A stretch of 64,000 nt of DNA from Natrinema hispanicum (GCF_900111485.1 NZ_FOIC01000010.1:62001-126000), one strand, 5' to 3'. Shown: positions 1 through 8,386, counted from the first letter of the stretch. A program made the numbers and translations. Notes: generated by a model not told the origin, from the letters alone.

Positions 1-61
1 CGAGGACGCCGACGTCGATGCCGACGAGATCGTCGAAGAGCTCGAAGGCGCAGAGGAGTAA
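1..61 (+). CDS. C-terminal end of an unidentified acidic protein (partial)
   Basis: Nineteen in-frame codons run into a TAA at 59-61. The residues are almost all Asp, Glu, Val and Ala, an acidic tail of the kind common in haloarchaeal proteins. The rest of the gene lies outside the window, so the product cannot be named. A family 1 intergenic repeat (198-286) follows it. Confidence 0.55.
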   Translation, partial: EDADVDADEIVEELEGAEE

Positions 62-197
62 CACAGCCCGCCAAATTCTGTTGTTTTTCGAAACCGATAC
101 TGACGAGTTCGAACGCGCGTTGGTTCCAGTTTTCACCGCGGGCAAAGAGCGGTGCATCGATGGCGCCCGGCCAGCCGTCGCTGAGTCTCGCTGGGAC

Positions 198-286
198 TGA
201 GAGAGGCAGCCGGACGCCTGTCAGTCTGTGCCAGTGCGACCGCGACCGGCCTGCGGGCCCACCGGGCGGGACACCAGCCCGTCTCA
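198..286. repeat. Family 1 palindromic intergenic repeat, copy 1
   Basis: It contains the CCGGACGCCTGTCAGTC arm, the GC-rich centre and the closing CCCGTCTCAG seen in the other copies. It lies between two genes that converge on it (partial CDS ending at 61 and the RecA-like gene ending at 308). The left end is diverged (TGAGAGAGGCAG), so that border is approximate. Confidence 0.6.
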
Positions 287-307
287 GTTGAAGCCGTTGT
301 CGACGCG

Positions 308-934
308 TTACGCGATGTCGCGGCTCGTGTCGATCGCCACTTCCTCGGTCAACTCGAGTTTGATCGCCTCGGTCGGCTGGCGGCCGCCACGGAACTTCGG
401 TATCGTCAGGTGATTTTCGAGTTCGGTGCCGGCGATCTCGGTCCGGAGATCGAACACGGCATCGACGGCATGGTAGGTCCGCATCCGGTTTGCGGGTTCA
501 TTGTGGCCCTTCAGGCAGTGGAGCATGGCGATGCTGCCGGTCTCGAGCATCGTGGACTTGAGTTCGTTGAGAAAGTCGACGTAGTCGTCCGTGTCGGTCC
601 GTTCTAAGACGTCCAGCGTGTCGATGATGAGGTTGGCACCGTCGGGGAGCGCGCCGATGAGCTGTGTCGCTTCCTCGAGGGGCGTGTCACTGGCGACGTG
701 TCTGACCGTGGGGCTGCCGACCGAGGACGGCGAGGTCTCGATGGCGTGGCGGACGGCATCGTCGGTGCGTTCGGTCGAGAGATACAACGTTCCGCGCGCG
801 GCCGTAAGCTCGTAGAGGAGGAGTTCGGACTGGCTGGCTGGCTCGGCAGCAAACGCGACGAGACACCCCGGCGGCAGTCCACCGTCGAGTTTGCGATCGA
901 GCACGCTGATTCCGGTATCCAGCCGACCGACCAT
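308..934 (-). CDS. RecA/KaiC-superfamily protein with degenerate P-loop
   Basis: The 208-aa product has the KaiC/RAD55 layout: an N-terminal G(I/V)[14 protein letters not shown] lead-in (about residues 8-23), a Walker B-like strand NLIIDTLD, and the terminal [10 protein letters not shown] strand typical of KaiC domains. The Walker A position (about residues 29-37, AAEPASQSE) lacks the GxxxxGK[ST] signature, so ATP hydrolysis is doubtful. Haloarchaea carry many such single-domain RecA-like proteins, usually linked to signalling or transcription control, but the role of this one is unknown. The start at 934 was chosen because the homologous part begins there; the upstream extension to 1087 does not look like this family. 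It is divergent from pyrB. Confidence 0.75.
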   Translation of the reverse strand: MVGRLDTGISVLDRKLDGGLPPGCLVAFAAEPASQSELLLYELTAARGTLYLSTERTDDAVRHAIETSPSSVGSPTVRHVASDTPLEEATQLIGALPDGANLIIDTLDVLERTDTDDYVDFLNELKSTMLETGSIAMLHCLKGHNEPANRMRTYHAVDAVFDLRTEIAGTELENHLTIPKFRGGRQPTEAIKLELTEEVAIDTSRDIA

Positions 935-1102
935 ACAATTGTAACCAATTGCTGTAGTGCCTGTATAACTCTTTGCCTTAGTATCATGGTCTCCGTTAAT
1001 AAGGAACATGATATGTCGCGCGCCCGGTTCGCATCTCGTGTCAACTGGCTCGCCGCCTCGAATGGAGAGATTCAAGGGGCACGCCACAGCCTACACGAAC
1101 GA

Positions 1103-2044
1103 ATGCGCCACGATCACCTCATCACGAGCAAACAATTCTCGCGGGCGGACATCGAGACCGTCCTCGATTACGCGGCCGAGATCGACGCCGACCCGTCGGC
1201 CGTCGCCGACCGTCACGCTGGGACGTTGCTCGGGCTGCTCTTTTTCGAGCCGAGCACGCGGACGAAGATGAGCTTCGAGACCGCGATGAAACGCCTCGGC
1301 GGCGATGTCGTCGATATGGGCTCAATCGAGTCCTCGAGCGTCAAGAAGGGGGAAACGCTCGCAGATACCGTCCGCGTCATCGAGGGATACGCCGACGCGT
1401 TGGTCTTGCGCCATCCCAAGGAGGGGGCAGCGACGATGGCCAGCGAGTTCGTCGACGTCCCGCTGGTCAACGCGGGGGACGGTGCGGGCCAGCACCCGAC
1501 TCAGACGATGCTCGATCTCTACACGATCCGGGAGAACGCCGGCTTAGACGATCTGACGATCGGCATCATGGGCGATCTGAAGTACGGCCGGACCGTCCAC
1601 TCGCTGGCCTACGCGCTGACGAACTTCGACGCCCACCAGCACTTCATCAGCCCGGAGAGCCTGCAGTTGCCCCGTGAGGTCGTCTACGACCTCCACCAGC
1701 AGGACGCGCCGGGAATTCGTGAACACGACTCCTTAGAGGAGATCCTGCCATCGCTGGACGTCCTCTATGTCACGCGGATCCAGCGCGAGCGGTTCCCCGA
1801 CGAAAACGAGTACCAGAAAGTCGCCGGCGAGTACCAGATCGATTCCGACACGCTCGAGGCCGCAAGCGACGACCTGACGATCATGCACCCGCTACCCCGC
1901 GTCGACGAGATCGCCCCCGAGATCGACGAGACCGAGCACGCGGCGTACTTCGAGCAGGCCCACAACGGCGTGCCGGTTCGGATGGCGCTGCTGGATCTGC
2001 TGTTGAGCGACGACAAGGCGATCGGAGGTGAGGGAGATGAGTAA
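1103..2044 (+). CDS. pyrB: Aspartate carbamoyltransferase, catalytic chain
   Basis: The 313-aa product catalyses carbamoyl phosphate plus aspartate to N-carbamoylaspartate, the second step of de novo pyrimidine synthesis. The carbamoyl-phosphate loop PSTRT (residues 50-54), the SxxKKGE loop (about 80-84), the HPxxGAA and [10 protein letters not shown] motifs and the late HPLPR motif are all present. The length is normal for the family. The start at 1103 fits the usual archaeal N-terminus; in-frame upstream codons run into the divergent promoter region. The stop overlaps pyrI by 8 nt, so the two chains are translationally coupled and probably assemble into the usual catalytic-regulatory holoenzyme. 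Confidence 0.96.
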   Translation: MRHDHLITSKQFSRADIETVLDYAAEIDADPSAVADRHAGTLLGLLFFEPSTRTKMSFETAMKRLGGDVVDMGSIESSSVKKGETLADTVRVIEGYADALVLRHPKEGAATMASEFVDVPLVNAGDGAGQHPTQTMLDLYTIRENAGLDDLTIGIMGDLKYGRTVHSLAYALTNFDAHQHFISPESLQLPREVVYDLHQQDAPGIREHDSLEEILPSLDVLYVTRIQRERFPDENEYQKVAGEYQIDSDTLEAASDDLTIMHPLPRVDEIAPEIDETEHAAYFEQAHNGVPVRMALLDLLLSDDKAIGGEGDE

Positions 2045-2525
2045 CGATCACGACCACCACGACGGCAACGACGAGCACGAACTGCGGGTCAGCAAGATTC
2101 GTGACGGGACCGTGATCGATCACGTCCGTGGCGGGCAGGCACTGAACGTGCTCGCGATCTTGGGCATCGACGGCAGCGACGGCGAGGAGGTTTCGGTCGG
2201 GATGAACGTTCCCTCCGATCGGCTCGCGCGCAAGGACATCGTCAAGGTCGAAGGCCGCGAGCTGAGCCAGGACGAAGTCGATGTCCTCTCGCTGATCGCG
2301 CCCGATGCGACCATCAACATCGTCCGTGACTTCGACGTCGTCGAGAAACACCGCGTCGAACGGCCCGACGTCGTCGACGGTGTCCTCTCCTGTCCCAACG
2401 CCGGCTGTATCACGACGAGCGGTGAACCCGTCACCTCTCGATTCGCGGTTCTGGAAGACGGCGTGCGCTGTGGGTACTGTGGGACGATCGTCCGTGAAGA
2501 AATCGCGTCCCTGATCGACACGTAA
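2037..2525 (+). CDS. pyrI: Aspartate carbamoyltransferase, regulatory chain
   Basis: The 162-aa product is the nucleotide-binding regulatory subunit of aspartate carbamoyltransferase. The N-terminal allosteric domain starts near residue 16 ([14 protein letters not shown]). The C-terminal zinc domain holds four cysteines in CPNxxC and CxYC pairs, which bind the structural zinc that contacts PyrB. The first 15 residues are a His/Asp-rich extension ([12 protein letters not shown]). The ATG at 2037 lies inside the end of pyrB, with AGGTGAGGGAG just upstream acting as ribosome binding site. Confidence 0.95.
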   Translation: MSNDHDHHDGNDEHELRVSKIRDGTVIDHVRGGQALNVLAILGIDGSDGEEVSVGMNVPSDRLARKDIVKVEGRELSQDEVDVLSLIAPDATINIVRDFDVVEKHRVERPDVVDGVLSCPNAGCITTSGEPVTSRFAVLEDGVRCGYCGTIVREEIASLIDT

Positions 2526-2607
2526 GCGGCTGTCGACTGTCCTTGGTTTCTCGCCGAGACGATCATCCAGAATACCTAAGTATTTGCCACCCAATCTCCA
2601 CCTGTAC

Positions 2608-2718
2608 ATGTCACGTACTGTCAAGATCGTACTCGCCCTGTTCGTTGTCGCCGTCCTCTACAAAGTCACGTTCGGCGGCTCCGACGACGTCGAAGTCGAC
2701 TACGACCCGGCTGAATAG
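2608..2718 (+). CDS. 36-aa single-span membrane microprotein
   Basis: A short reading frame starts at ATG 2608 and ends at TAG 2716-2718. The product has a basic start (MSRTVK), one hydrophobic helix (about residues 6-20) and an acidic tail (DDVEVDYDPAE), giving an N-in single-pass topology. It starts about 80 bp after pyrI, and a TATA-like AATACCTAAGTATTTG lies roughly 30 nt upstream, so it probably has its own promoter. The function is unknown. The layout resembles conserved haloarchaeal microproteins, but I cannot name a family. Confidence 0.6.
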   Translation: MSRTVKIVLALFVVAVLYKVTFGGSDDVEVDYDPAE

Positions 2719-2832
2719 GCGACTGCTGGACAACCCGATCGAGACTGATCGCACACCTGTTGCGATCGGGTGGAGAGACAGGAGAGCACTCTATTCCGAA
2801 CGGCTTACGGTGACGGCGGCGTACCCTGAATT

Positions 2833-3678
2833 ATGTACGGCGTCGTCACCCGTAACGCCGAAGAAGTACGATGGCCGGAGTTCGAGCGCGGCTTCTACGA
2901 GGTCAAAGACGTGACCGGTCGGTCTTCTGACCCGATCGCCGACGGGGTCAATATGGTCTCTTGTTTCGGCGATAACGCCGCTGCCGACGCCGATCCGTCG
3001 CTGATGCCCGTCGACGACATGGGTCGGCCAGCCGACCGCCAACAGCCCTACTTCGACTGGGCCTACATCTGTCCGTCCCGCGAAGACTACCGGGAGGGTC
3101 TGTTCGAGGTCATCGACGACTGTGTCGCCGAAAACGAGGACGTGCGTCTCGACGATATCGGCTTCCCACGCGCTGAATACTGCCACTGTGGCGTCTGCGA
3201 GCAGGCGTTCGAGGCAAGCGAGTTCGACGACCGCATGGAATGGCGCGCCAGCGTCATCACCGAGTTCGTCGAGGAAGCCGTCGATCGCATTCCTGGGACC
3301 GTCTATATGACCCTTTACCCCGATCCCTACCCCGGCCACCTCTACGAGCGCGCCGGCATCGACCTCGAGGCCATCGAGGAGTATGTCGACGAGTTCGTCG
3401 TCCCGCTGTACGACACGAATTATGGGACGACCTACTGGCTCGAGACGATCGCCAAAGGGTTCGAAAGCGCACTCGAGACGCCGTTTAACATCGAACTGTA
3501 CGCGGTCAACGTCGACATCGACAACCTGATCCACGCGAGCGAAGTCGCCCAGGAGTACGCCAAGGGAGTCTTCTTCGGCTACGATGCGGGCAGCGGCCGC
3601 GCGGCCCTCCGCCGGATGCAGGCCGACGAGCGCGAGGGTGTCACTCACGGTGAACCGGCTTCGGAATCGGATTCCTGA
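2833..3678 (+). CDS. Conserved haloarchaeal protein, possible TIM-barrel fold
   Basis: The 281-aa product has no signal peptide or membrane span. Its alternating beta/alpha pattern (VYMTLYPDPYPGH, FVVPLYDTNYGTT, IELYAVNVDID, GVFFGYDAGSG) suggests a barrel resembling glycoside-hydrolase-like proteins, but no catalytic pair can be assigned. A Cys/His cluster (EYCHCGVC, about residues 115-122) could bind a metal. I do not recognise a named family with certainty. It is transcribed alone, from an ATG directly after TTACGGTGACGG...; the downstream 280 bp have no solid gene. Confidence 0.75.
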   Translation: MYGVVTRNAEEVRWPEFERGFYEVKDVTGRSSDPIADGVNMVSCFGDNAAADADPSLMPVDDMGRPADRQQPYFDWAYICPSREDYREGLFEVIDDCVAENEDVRLDDIGFPRAEYCHCGVCEQAFEASEFDDRMEWRASVITEFVEEAVDRIPGTVYMTLYPDPYPGHLYERAGIDLEAIEEYVDEFVVPLYDTNYGTTYWLETIAKGFESALETPFNIELYAVNVDIDNLIHASEVAQEYAKGVFFGYDAGSGRAALRRMQADEREGVTHGEPASESDS

Positions 3679-3746
3679 TACTGGCGACTATCAGTGCGAA
3701 AGCGGCCATCGCGTGCAGCGTCGCTTTCTGACACGGACCTCCGTCA

Positions 3747-3869
3747 GTGGAGTCCGGAGAGCAGGCGTCGTTCGAGCGGGATTTCGTAGCCGGCTGGCAC
3801 CAGCTGGAACCCGACAACGACCCGGTCGGCATCCGACCAGCGCTCGAGCGAGTGACGGACGCGCTTTAG
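3747..3869 (+). CDS. Possible 40-aa ORF or gene remnant (GTG start)
   Basis: A GTG-initiated frame reads VESGEQASFERDFVAGWHQ... to a TAG at 3867-3869. It has a haloarchaeal-like amino-acid composition (acidic, few Lys, aromatic WHQ) unlike the random frames around it. It may be the surviving 3' end of a lost gene, a short protein, or chance. No promoter is obvious. Confidence 0.25.
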   Translation: MESGEQASFERDFVAGWHQLEPDNDPVGIRPALERVTDAL

Positions 3870-3959
3870 TAACAACTGAAGCGAGTAACACACCGATCGC
3901 ACAGCCCTCGTGCGCTCGCGTGTGCAGTAACGTTCAGTGGCTACTATGGTCTGGCCCAG

Positions 3960-4382
3960 TTAGACTGCCTGAACGGGGATTTCCGTCTGACGCATGACCT
4001 GTTCGGTGACGCTGCCAAGCGAGGTTCGGCGGTCGTCGGTCACACCGCGTCGTCCCATCACGATCAGATCGACATCCTCGCGTTCAGCGAAGGTGACGAT
4101 CTCGTCCCAGGGGTTGCCACGTCGACACTCGTGCTCGACTTCGACGCCGAGGGTGTGGCCACGTTCTTCGATCTCTTTGAGCAGTTCCATGGCCTCGTCT
4201 TCGTGTTTCTCGTGGTCGACCTCGACAGTGCCGAGCGCTGGCGGTCTGCCGTATCGCCGCTCGTCGACGACGTAGAGACACACCACTGTTGCATCGTATT
4301 GCGCCGCGAGGTCGAGTCCATGGTCGATGCCACGGTCGGCTTGTTCGCTCCCGTCGGTTGGAATCAGGATCGTATCGTACAT
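3960..4382 (-). CDS. Universal stress protein, UspA family (ATP-binding type)
   Basis: The 140-aa product is one complete Usp domain, a cytosolic nucleotide-binding alpha/beta fold. The N-terminal strand TILIPTDGS and the C-terminal G-2X-G-9X-G-S motif (MGRRG, nine residues, GS) match the ATP-binding subclass exactly. Usp proteins dimerise and modulate responses to stress, but the target is not predictable from sequence. It is monocistronic and divergent from nothing close; an isolated promoter lies in the AT-rich stretch after 4382. Confidence 0.93.
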   Translation of the reverse strand: MYDTILIPTDGSEQADRGIDHGLDLAAQYDATVVCLYVVDERRYGRPPALGTVEVDHEKHEDEAMELLKEIEERGHTLGVEVEHECRRGNPWDEIVTFAEREDVDLIVMGRRGVTDDRRTSLGSVTEQVMRQTEIPVQAV

Positions 4383-4485
4383 TATTCAGATGATGATTGA
4401 ACCTGCCCCGTGGAAAAACTACTACCGTTTCTCAAAACCTGTTTCCCGTCTTGACGGTCGGCGCGAGCACTCACTGGAGACATCG

Positions 4486-5025
4486 CTACCGGTCTGGATC
4501 AGGTGAGCCGTTCGGGTCCGGGTTCGCTGTGGTCGCAGTCGCTGCCTGTATCGTGTCGTACTCCGAATCGCTGTAGGCGATTAGACGAATGTCCTCAAGC
4601 GTGTCCGGATCGTAGTCGGCGGTCACGTCAGCGATGATTGCTGCTCCCTCCTCGAGATCGAAGCCGGCAACGCCACAGCCAAGTGCCGGAATCACGAGCG
4701 ACCGGCAGCCGAGTTCGTCGGCTTTTGCGAGACTGTGATGGGTCGCGTTCCGAATGCTTTCGGCGGTCGCCTGACCGTCACCGTAGTGGGGCATTGCAGC
4801 CGCGTGGATGACGTATTCGGCGTCGAGGTCGTAGGCGTCGGTGACTGCGACGTCGCCGAGATCGACCGGTCCCTTCGCCATTGCGTCCTCGTTGATCTCC
4901 GCGCCCGCGCCGCGTCGGAGCGCCCCGGCGACACCGGAGCCCATCCGGAGGCTCGTGCCAGCGGCGTTGACGAGCGCGTCGGCTGACTGTGCGGCGATAT
5001 CACCCTGGACGACGTCGTACTCCAT
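4486..5025 (-). CDS. Macro-domain protein (ADP-ribose binding/hydrolysis)
   Basis: The 179-aa product carries one macro domain at about residues 1-155. Visible signatures are QGDI near the start, VNAAGTSLRMGSGVAGALRR (catalytic/phosphate loop), HAAAMPHYGDG, and VIPALGCGVAGF near the end. Macro domains of this type bind or remove ADP-ribose or O-acetyl-ADP-ribose. The last 25 residues are a Pro/Asp/Ala-rich tail without a predicted fold. It is transcribed alone. Confidence 0.9.
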   Translation of the reverse strand: MEYDVVQGDIAAQSADALVNAAGTSLRMGSGVAGALRRGAGAEINEDAMAKGPVDLGDVAVTDAYDLDAEYVIHAAAMPHYGDGQATAESIRNATHHSLAKADELGCRSLVIPALGCGVAGFDLEEGAAIIADVTADYDPDTLEDIRLIAYSDSEYDTIQAATATTANPDPNGSPDPDR

Positions 5026-5097
5026 GTGCGGTCGTTCCGTACCAAGCCCAATGAAGCTACTCGTGAGACCGATCCGTGGGACCCGCTTCGACGCGGC

Positions 5098-5421
5098 TCA
5101 TGCCGTCCGAACCCAGTCGGTGGCGATCAGATTGGGCTCGACATCGGCGCTTGCAACCCCGTAAAACTTCTCGCGACCGACTGGAGTCCGCAGTCGGAGC
5201 ACGCACGTGTAGTCGGTTACCTCGAACGCAGTCACGGAACGGGTAGACCGCTGGTGATCGAATCGAAAGCGCTGGTCTGCATCCGCCTCGGTGGTGATTC
5301 GGTTGCCAAGCGACCAGCTCAGAGATTCGATGCGTTCGATATCGACGTCGAACAGGTGGGCGACCAAATCCCGACCGCGCCGTTCCATTGGCCCCTGTGA
5401 CCTGTTCTCGTGTGAACTCAT
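5098..5421 (-). CDS. Small haloarchaeal protein, possible HalOD1-like domain
   Basis: The 107-aa product begins MSSHENR and has no membrane span. A central alpha/beta stretch (LVAHLFDVDIERIESLSWSL) followed by antiparallel strands (TCVLRLRTPVGREKFYGVASAD) resembles a haloarchaeal output domain, but the match is by eye only. The start at 5421 is preferred over longer upstream in-frame starts because those run through family 1 repeat 5485-5569 and the poly-T promoter tract. The function is unknown. Confidence 0.55.
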   Translation of the reverse strand: MSSHENRSQGPMERRGRDLVAHLFDVDIERIESLSWSLGNRITTEADADQRFRFDHQRSTRSVTAFEVTDYTCVLRLRTPVGREKFYGVASADVEPNLIATDWVRTA

Positions 5422-5484
5422 ATGACGATGAAATCGCTCCGGTACGAAAAAAGGTACTATCTTCGTGTGGTATCCATCAACGAC

Positions 5485-5569
5485 TGATACGGACTCCTCC
5501 CAGTCAGTGCCGGCACACCCGCGACCCGTCATGCGAGTACGCCGGTACACAGTGATAGCAGACCGTATG
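5485..5569. repeat. Family 1 palindromic intergenic repeat, copy 2
   Basis: It runs from TGATACGGACTCC to AGCAGACCGTATGA with the shared CAGTCAGTGCCGGC arm. Unlike most copies it lies between divergent genes, upstream of both the 107-aa protein (5421, minus) and the 57-aa microprotein (5671, plus). Confidence 0.75.
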
Positions 5570-5621
5570 AACCAATCGAACAGGAGACTGGTCGCCGGAC
5601 GCCGTTGTCCAGCACCACGTC

Positions 5622-5661
5622 TTAGGCCGACCAAAACCTTTTTAGAATTAGGCTCGCCTAA
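5622..5661 (+). promoter_or_regulatory. Two DtxR/SirR-like metal boxes upstream of microprotein gene
   Basis: Site 1 is TTAGGCCGACCAAA (5622-5635). Site 2 is TTAGGCTCGCCTAA (5648-5661), a perfect 6-bp inverted repeat with a 2-bp centre. They are 26 bp apart start to start and flank a TATA-like CCTTTTTAGAAT (5637-5648). The start codon of the 57-aa gene is at 5671, so a regulator on site 2 would sit over the transcription start. TTAGGnnnnCCTAA-type sites are typical of DtxR-family iron/manganese regulators; the regulator itself is inferred. Confidence 0.6.
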
Positions 5662-5670
5662 CTCATCGTG

Positions 5671-5844
5671 ATGGACGTGCCCGCTCGCAGGGAAGACACA
5701 GACGCAGCCGATACTCCAGAGTTCGAGGAGCCAGCAGTAGCCGTGACGAGTCACGAAACCCGCCCCGGAAAAGTTGTTTTCACCGAACAAAACAACAGCG
5801 ACGGCTGGATCGCGACGGATCTGATCGTCGACCTCGAGCCCTAA
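5671..5844 (+). CDS. 57-aa microprotein with putative metal-regulated promoter
   Basis: ATG 5671 opens a 58-codon frame ending in TAA at 5842-5844. The N-terminal half is acidic and probably disordered; the C-terminal half (HETRPGKVVFTEQNNSDGW then IATDLIVDLEP) resembles the end of short haloarchaeal proteins with a W-x-x-T/S-D-x-x-V-D-L pattern. There is no membrane span and no cysteine. The start lies only 9 nt after a perfect TTAGGC-GCCTAA palindrome, and dpsA lies 250 bp away with a related box. I infer a role in iron or oxidative stress; the biochemical function is unknown. Confidence 0.65.
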   Translation: MDVPARREDTDAADTPEFEEPAVAVTSHETRPGKVVFTEQNNSDGWIATDLIVDLEP

Positions 5845-6092
5845 GCTCGCTGTCGTTCGAGACGCCCAGCATCTCGCTCGTCGCTACTGCCAGTTACTGC
5901 ACATTCGATCGCGTGGCCGTTATGCGATCGGTGTGACTCGTTGACAGTGCTGTACGCGTCTCGATCGCACCCGGCGCTTCGCTTCTATTGGACTTGGTCA
6001 AAAAGCCGTCTCTGCTGGTCGGCCCTCCGCTCCAACAGCCGTCGACGCGCCGTCGGACCGTGTGTCTGCGTCGGTCGCTGTGAGGGTCGTGC

Positions 6093-6638
6093 TTAGTGTG
6101 TCGCGTCTTTGCTGACCAGCGTGTCGTCTTCGAGGTAGTGTTCGAAGTGGTGGCCGTCTTCCTCGAGGTCGACGAGGATCTCACGCAGGATCTCGCCGGT
6201 CGCCGGGTCGCCCAGGTTCTCGGCGAGTTCGATGCTGTCGCGCATCGATTCGATGATGTCGCCGTATAGTTCGAGGTCGTGTTCGAACATCGTACGGACG
6301 TCGTAGACGTCTTCGCCCTCGAACTCGACGGTGGCGCGTTCTTCTTGGGCTGTCGGGCCCGAGACGGGGACGCCACCGAGCGCCTGTGCGCGCTCAGCGA
6401 TCTCATCTGCGCCGTCCTCGACGTGTTCGTACGCCTCTTCGAGGAACCGGTGGTGTGCAAGGAAGTTGTCTCCCTCGACCACCCAGTGGTGTTTTTTCAA
6501 CTGGTGGTAGAGGACGTAGGCGTTGGCCAACTCCGTGTTTAGCGCGTCGACGATCTGTTCGGCCTTGTCCTGCTCGAGGCGAAGGCTGTTCTCTTTGACG
6601 CTGTCAGCCGACTGGCGGACGGTCTTTTGAGTGCTCAT
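6093..6638 (-). CDS. dpsA: DNA-protecting ferritin-like protein DpsA
   Basis: The 181-aa product is a Dps/ferritin four-helix bundle that oxidises and stores iron as a dodecamer. The intersubunit ferroxidase ligands are visible in KKHHWVVEGDNFLAHH (His near residue 51) and DEIAERAQALGG (Asp near 78, Glu near 82). Length and sequence resemble the well-studied halobacterial DpsA. The start at 6638 is supported by a TATA-like box (TTTTAAG on the minus strand, 6666-6672) about 30 nt upstream, a leaderless arrangement. The upstream region carries a perfect 8-bp inverted repeat around that TATA box and a DtxR-like half box (separate entries). Confidence 0.95.
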   Translation of the reverse strand: MSTQKTVRQSADSVKENSLRLEQDKAEQIVDALNTELANAYVLYHQLKKHHWVVEGDNFLAHHRFLEEAYEHVEDGADEIAERAQALGGVPVSGPTAQEERATVEFEGEDVYDVRTMFEHDLELYGDIIESMRDSIELAENLGDPATGEILREILVDLEEDGHHFEHYLEDDTLVSKDATH

Positions 6639-6648
6639 CCTCTCTATG

Positions 6649-6682
6649 GATAGACTCGCAACTCACTTAAAACCAGTCTATC
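6649..6682 (-). promoter_or_regulatory. dpsA promoter with inverted repeat flanking the TATA box
   Basis: GATAGACT (6649-6656) and AGTCTATC (6675-6682) form a perfect 8-bp inverted repeat with an 18-bp spacer. The spacer holds the dpsA TATA-like element (6666-6672). This is the geometry of an operator that would compete with TBP/TFB, but no regulator is known from the sequence. Confidence 0.5.
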
Positions 6683-6694
6683 AGTAAAGATTTC

Positions 6695-6708
6695 TTTGGT
6701 ATGCCTAA
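6695..6708 (-). promoter_or_regulatory. DtxR-like half box upstream of dpsA
   Basis: On the minus strand this reads TTAGGCATACCAAA. All 12 defined positions match site 1 in front of the 57-aa gene (TTAGGCCGACCAAA, 5622-5635). It lies 57-70 nt upstream of the dpsA start, on the far side of the TATA box. Confidence 0.45.
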
Positions 6709-6821
6709 AGATCTGTTTTCGAGATACTGTATCGAGTTAGTTTCTATTTGAAGAGACCTGTTATCGAATGACACTGCTAGCATACCCTTTATTTTTTCGG
6801 AGCTGAGTAAACATTTTCAAC

Positions 6822-8312
6822 ATGGAGGTCCAAGGGAGGAGTATGGCAACCAGAATTGCACAGCGGCGAGAGCGGCTCTACGTCGATGGCGAGTGGCTCG
6901 AGACCGAAGACGTGCTCTCGGTTTCGGATCTCGCTGAAGGTGGAGCGTTCGCACAGGTCGCCGCTGCGGGACCGGCGGAGGCGCGGGCCGCGCTCGCAGC
7001 TGCCCACGAGAGCAAGCCGACGCTTCGGGAGACGACTGTCGTCGAGCGCGCGACGTGGTGTGAGTCCATCGCCGAGAGACTCCGTGAGCGCACGGAGGAA
7101 CTCACGGAGGTCATCGTCCGCGAGGCCGGCAAACCGATATCGTCGGCTCGCGGCGAGGTCGAGCAGGCGGCCGAGCGGTTCGACCGAGCGGCCGAGGAAG
7201 CACGCACCATCGTCAGCAACGGCGAATACCGCGAGGGGTCGACAGCGGGCCACGAGGGCTGGCAGGCGATCGTCAAGCACGAGCCGATCGGTGCCGTCCT
7301 CTGTATCACGCCGTACAATTATCCGCTCGCGACGACGGCACTGCAGGTCGCGCCCGCGATCGCGGCCGGTAACAGCGTCTTGCTCAAACCCGCGAGCAAG
7401 ACACCGATTTCGTCGGCGATCCTCACCGACATCATCGCCGATGTCGACGGGATTCCGGACGGTGCGTTCAACTTCGTTCCAGGCGAAGCCAGCGAAATCG
7501 GTGACGTCCTCGCCGGCGACGACCGCATCAACGCGATCGCCATGACTGGCTCCTCGGGCGCGGGCAAACACGTCGCCCGCGAGAGTGGCATGGTCAACCT
7601 GCATATGGAACTTGGTGGGAACGCCCCAGCAGTGGTCTTCGACGACGCCGACCTCACGGACGTCGCGGGCAACTGTGCCAAAGGCTCGTTCAAGTACGCC
7701 GGCCAGCGCTGCTCGGCCATCTCGCGCGTGCTCGCCCACGAGTCGGTTCACGACGACCTCGTCGACATACTCGACGGCCAGATGGACGCCTGGCAGGCTG
7801 GCGATCTCTTCGACGAGAACACCGCATTCGGCCCTCTCATCAGCGTGGAGCAAGCCGACTGGGTCGAAGAACTCGTCGACGACGCCGTCGAGAAGGGCGC
7901 GGAGATCGTCCGCGGCGGGGAACGGCGTGCCCCCGAGGGCGTCCCGGACGAACTCGCCGACCAGTTCTTCGAGCCCACGCTGCTCGCAAACGTCCCACAC
8001 GACGCCCGCATCGTCGACGAAGAACAGTTCGGCCCCATTGCAGCGATCACGACGTTCGAGGACGAGGCGGAAGCCCTCGAGATCGCCAACGGCTCCGATC
8101 TCGCACTCGACGCAGCGGTCTTTACAAGCGATTACAAGCGCGCGATGCGGATGGCAGAGCGCATCGACGCCGGTGCGGTCCGCATCAACGGCGCGCCAAG
8201 CCACGGCCTCGGCGACATCCCCTTCGGCGGTAACAAGGACTCGGGCATCGGCCGCGAAGGGCTCGACGCCTCGATCCACGCAATGATGCGCAAGAAGAGT
8301 ATCGTGCTGTAG
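6822..8312 (+). CDS. NAD(P)-dependent aldehyde dehydrogenase
   Basis: The 496-aa product is a full-length ALDH-superfamily enzyme oxidising an aldehyde to an acid. Seen residues are the oxyanion Asn166 (TPYNYP), the coenzyme loop near 242-248 (TGSSGAG), general base Glu263 (HMELGGNAP) and nucleophile Cys297 (GQRCSA). The overall pattern is nearest to non-phosphorylating glyceraldehyde-3-phosphate or lactaldehyde dehydrogenases; the substrate is not fixed by sequence. The ATG at 6822 is chosen because TTATTTTTT (6789-6797) lies about 29 nt upstream, fitting a leaderless mRNA; a second ATG at 6843 follows GGGAGG at a short spacing. Confidence 0.93.
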   Translation: MEVQGRSMATRIAQRRERLYVDGEWLETEDVLSVSDLAEGGAFAQVAAAGPAEARAALAAAHESKPTLRETTVVERATWCESIAERLRERTEELTEVIVREAGKPISSARGEVEQAAERFDRAAEEARTIVSNGEYREGSTAGHEGWQAIVKHEPIGAVLCITPYNYPLATTALQVAPAIAAGNSVLLKPASKTPISSAILTDIIADVDGIPDGAFNFVPGEASEIGDVLAGDDRINAIAMTGSSGAGKHVARESGMVNLHMELGGNAPAVVFDDADLTDVAGNCAKGSFKYAGQRCSAISRVLAHESVHDDLVDILDGQMDAWQAGDLFDENTAFGPLISVEQADWVEELVDDAVEKGAEIVRGGERRAPEGVPDELADQFFEPTLLANVPHDARIVDEEQFGPIAAITTFEDEAEALEIANGSDLALDAAVFTSDYKRAMRMAERIDAGAVRINGAPSHGLGDIPFGGNKDSGIGREGLDASIHAMMRKKSIVL

Positions 8313-8386
8313 GACGGCTGTGTGTTCCGTCAGCAACTATTGATGGGGGTTCGTCGACTCACGCCCCTCGTCCTGCCAGTTTGTTC

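Noticed and set aside
3689-3760. Sequence CTGACACGGACCTCCGTCAGTGGAGTCCGG resembling part of the family 1 repeat
   Set aside because: Only one short arm is similar; the centre and second arm are missing.
6789-8336. Long minus-strand reading frame (about 515 codons) opposite the aldehyde dehydrogenase
   Set aside because: GC-rich codon bias keeps the opposite frame open; the plus-strand protein has all ALDH catalytic motifs, and the minus product has no recognisable pattern.
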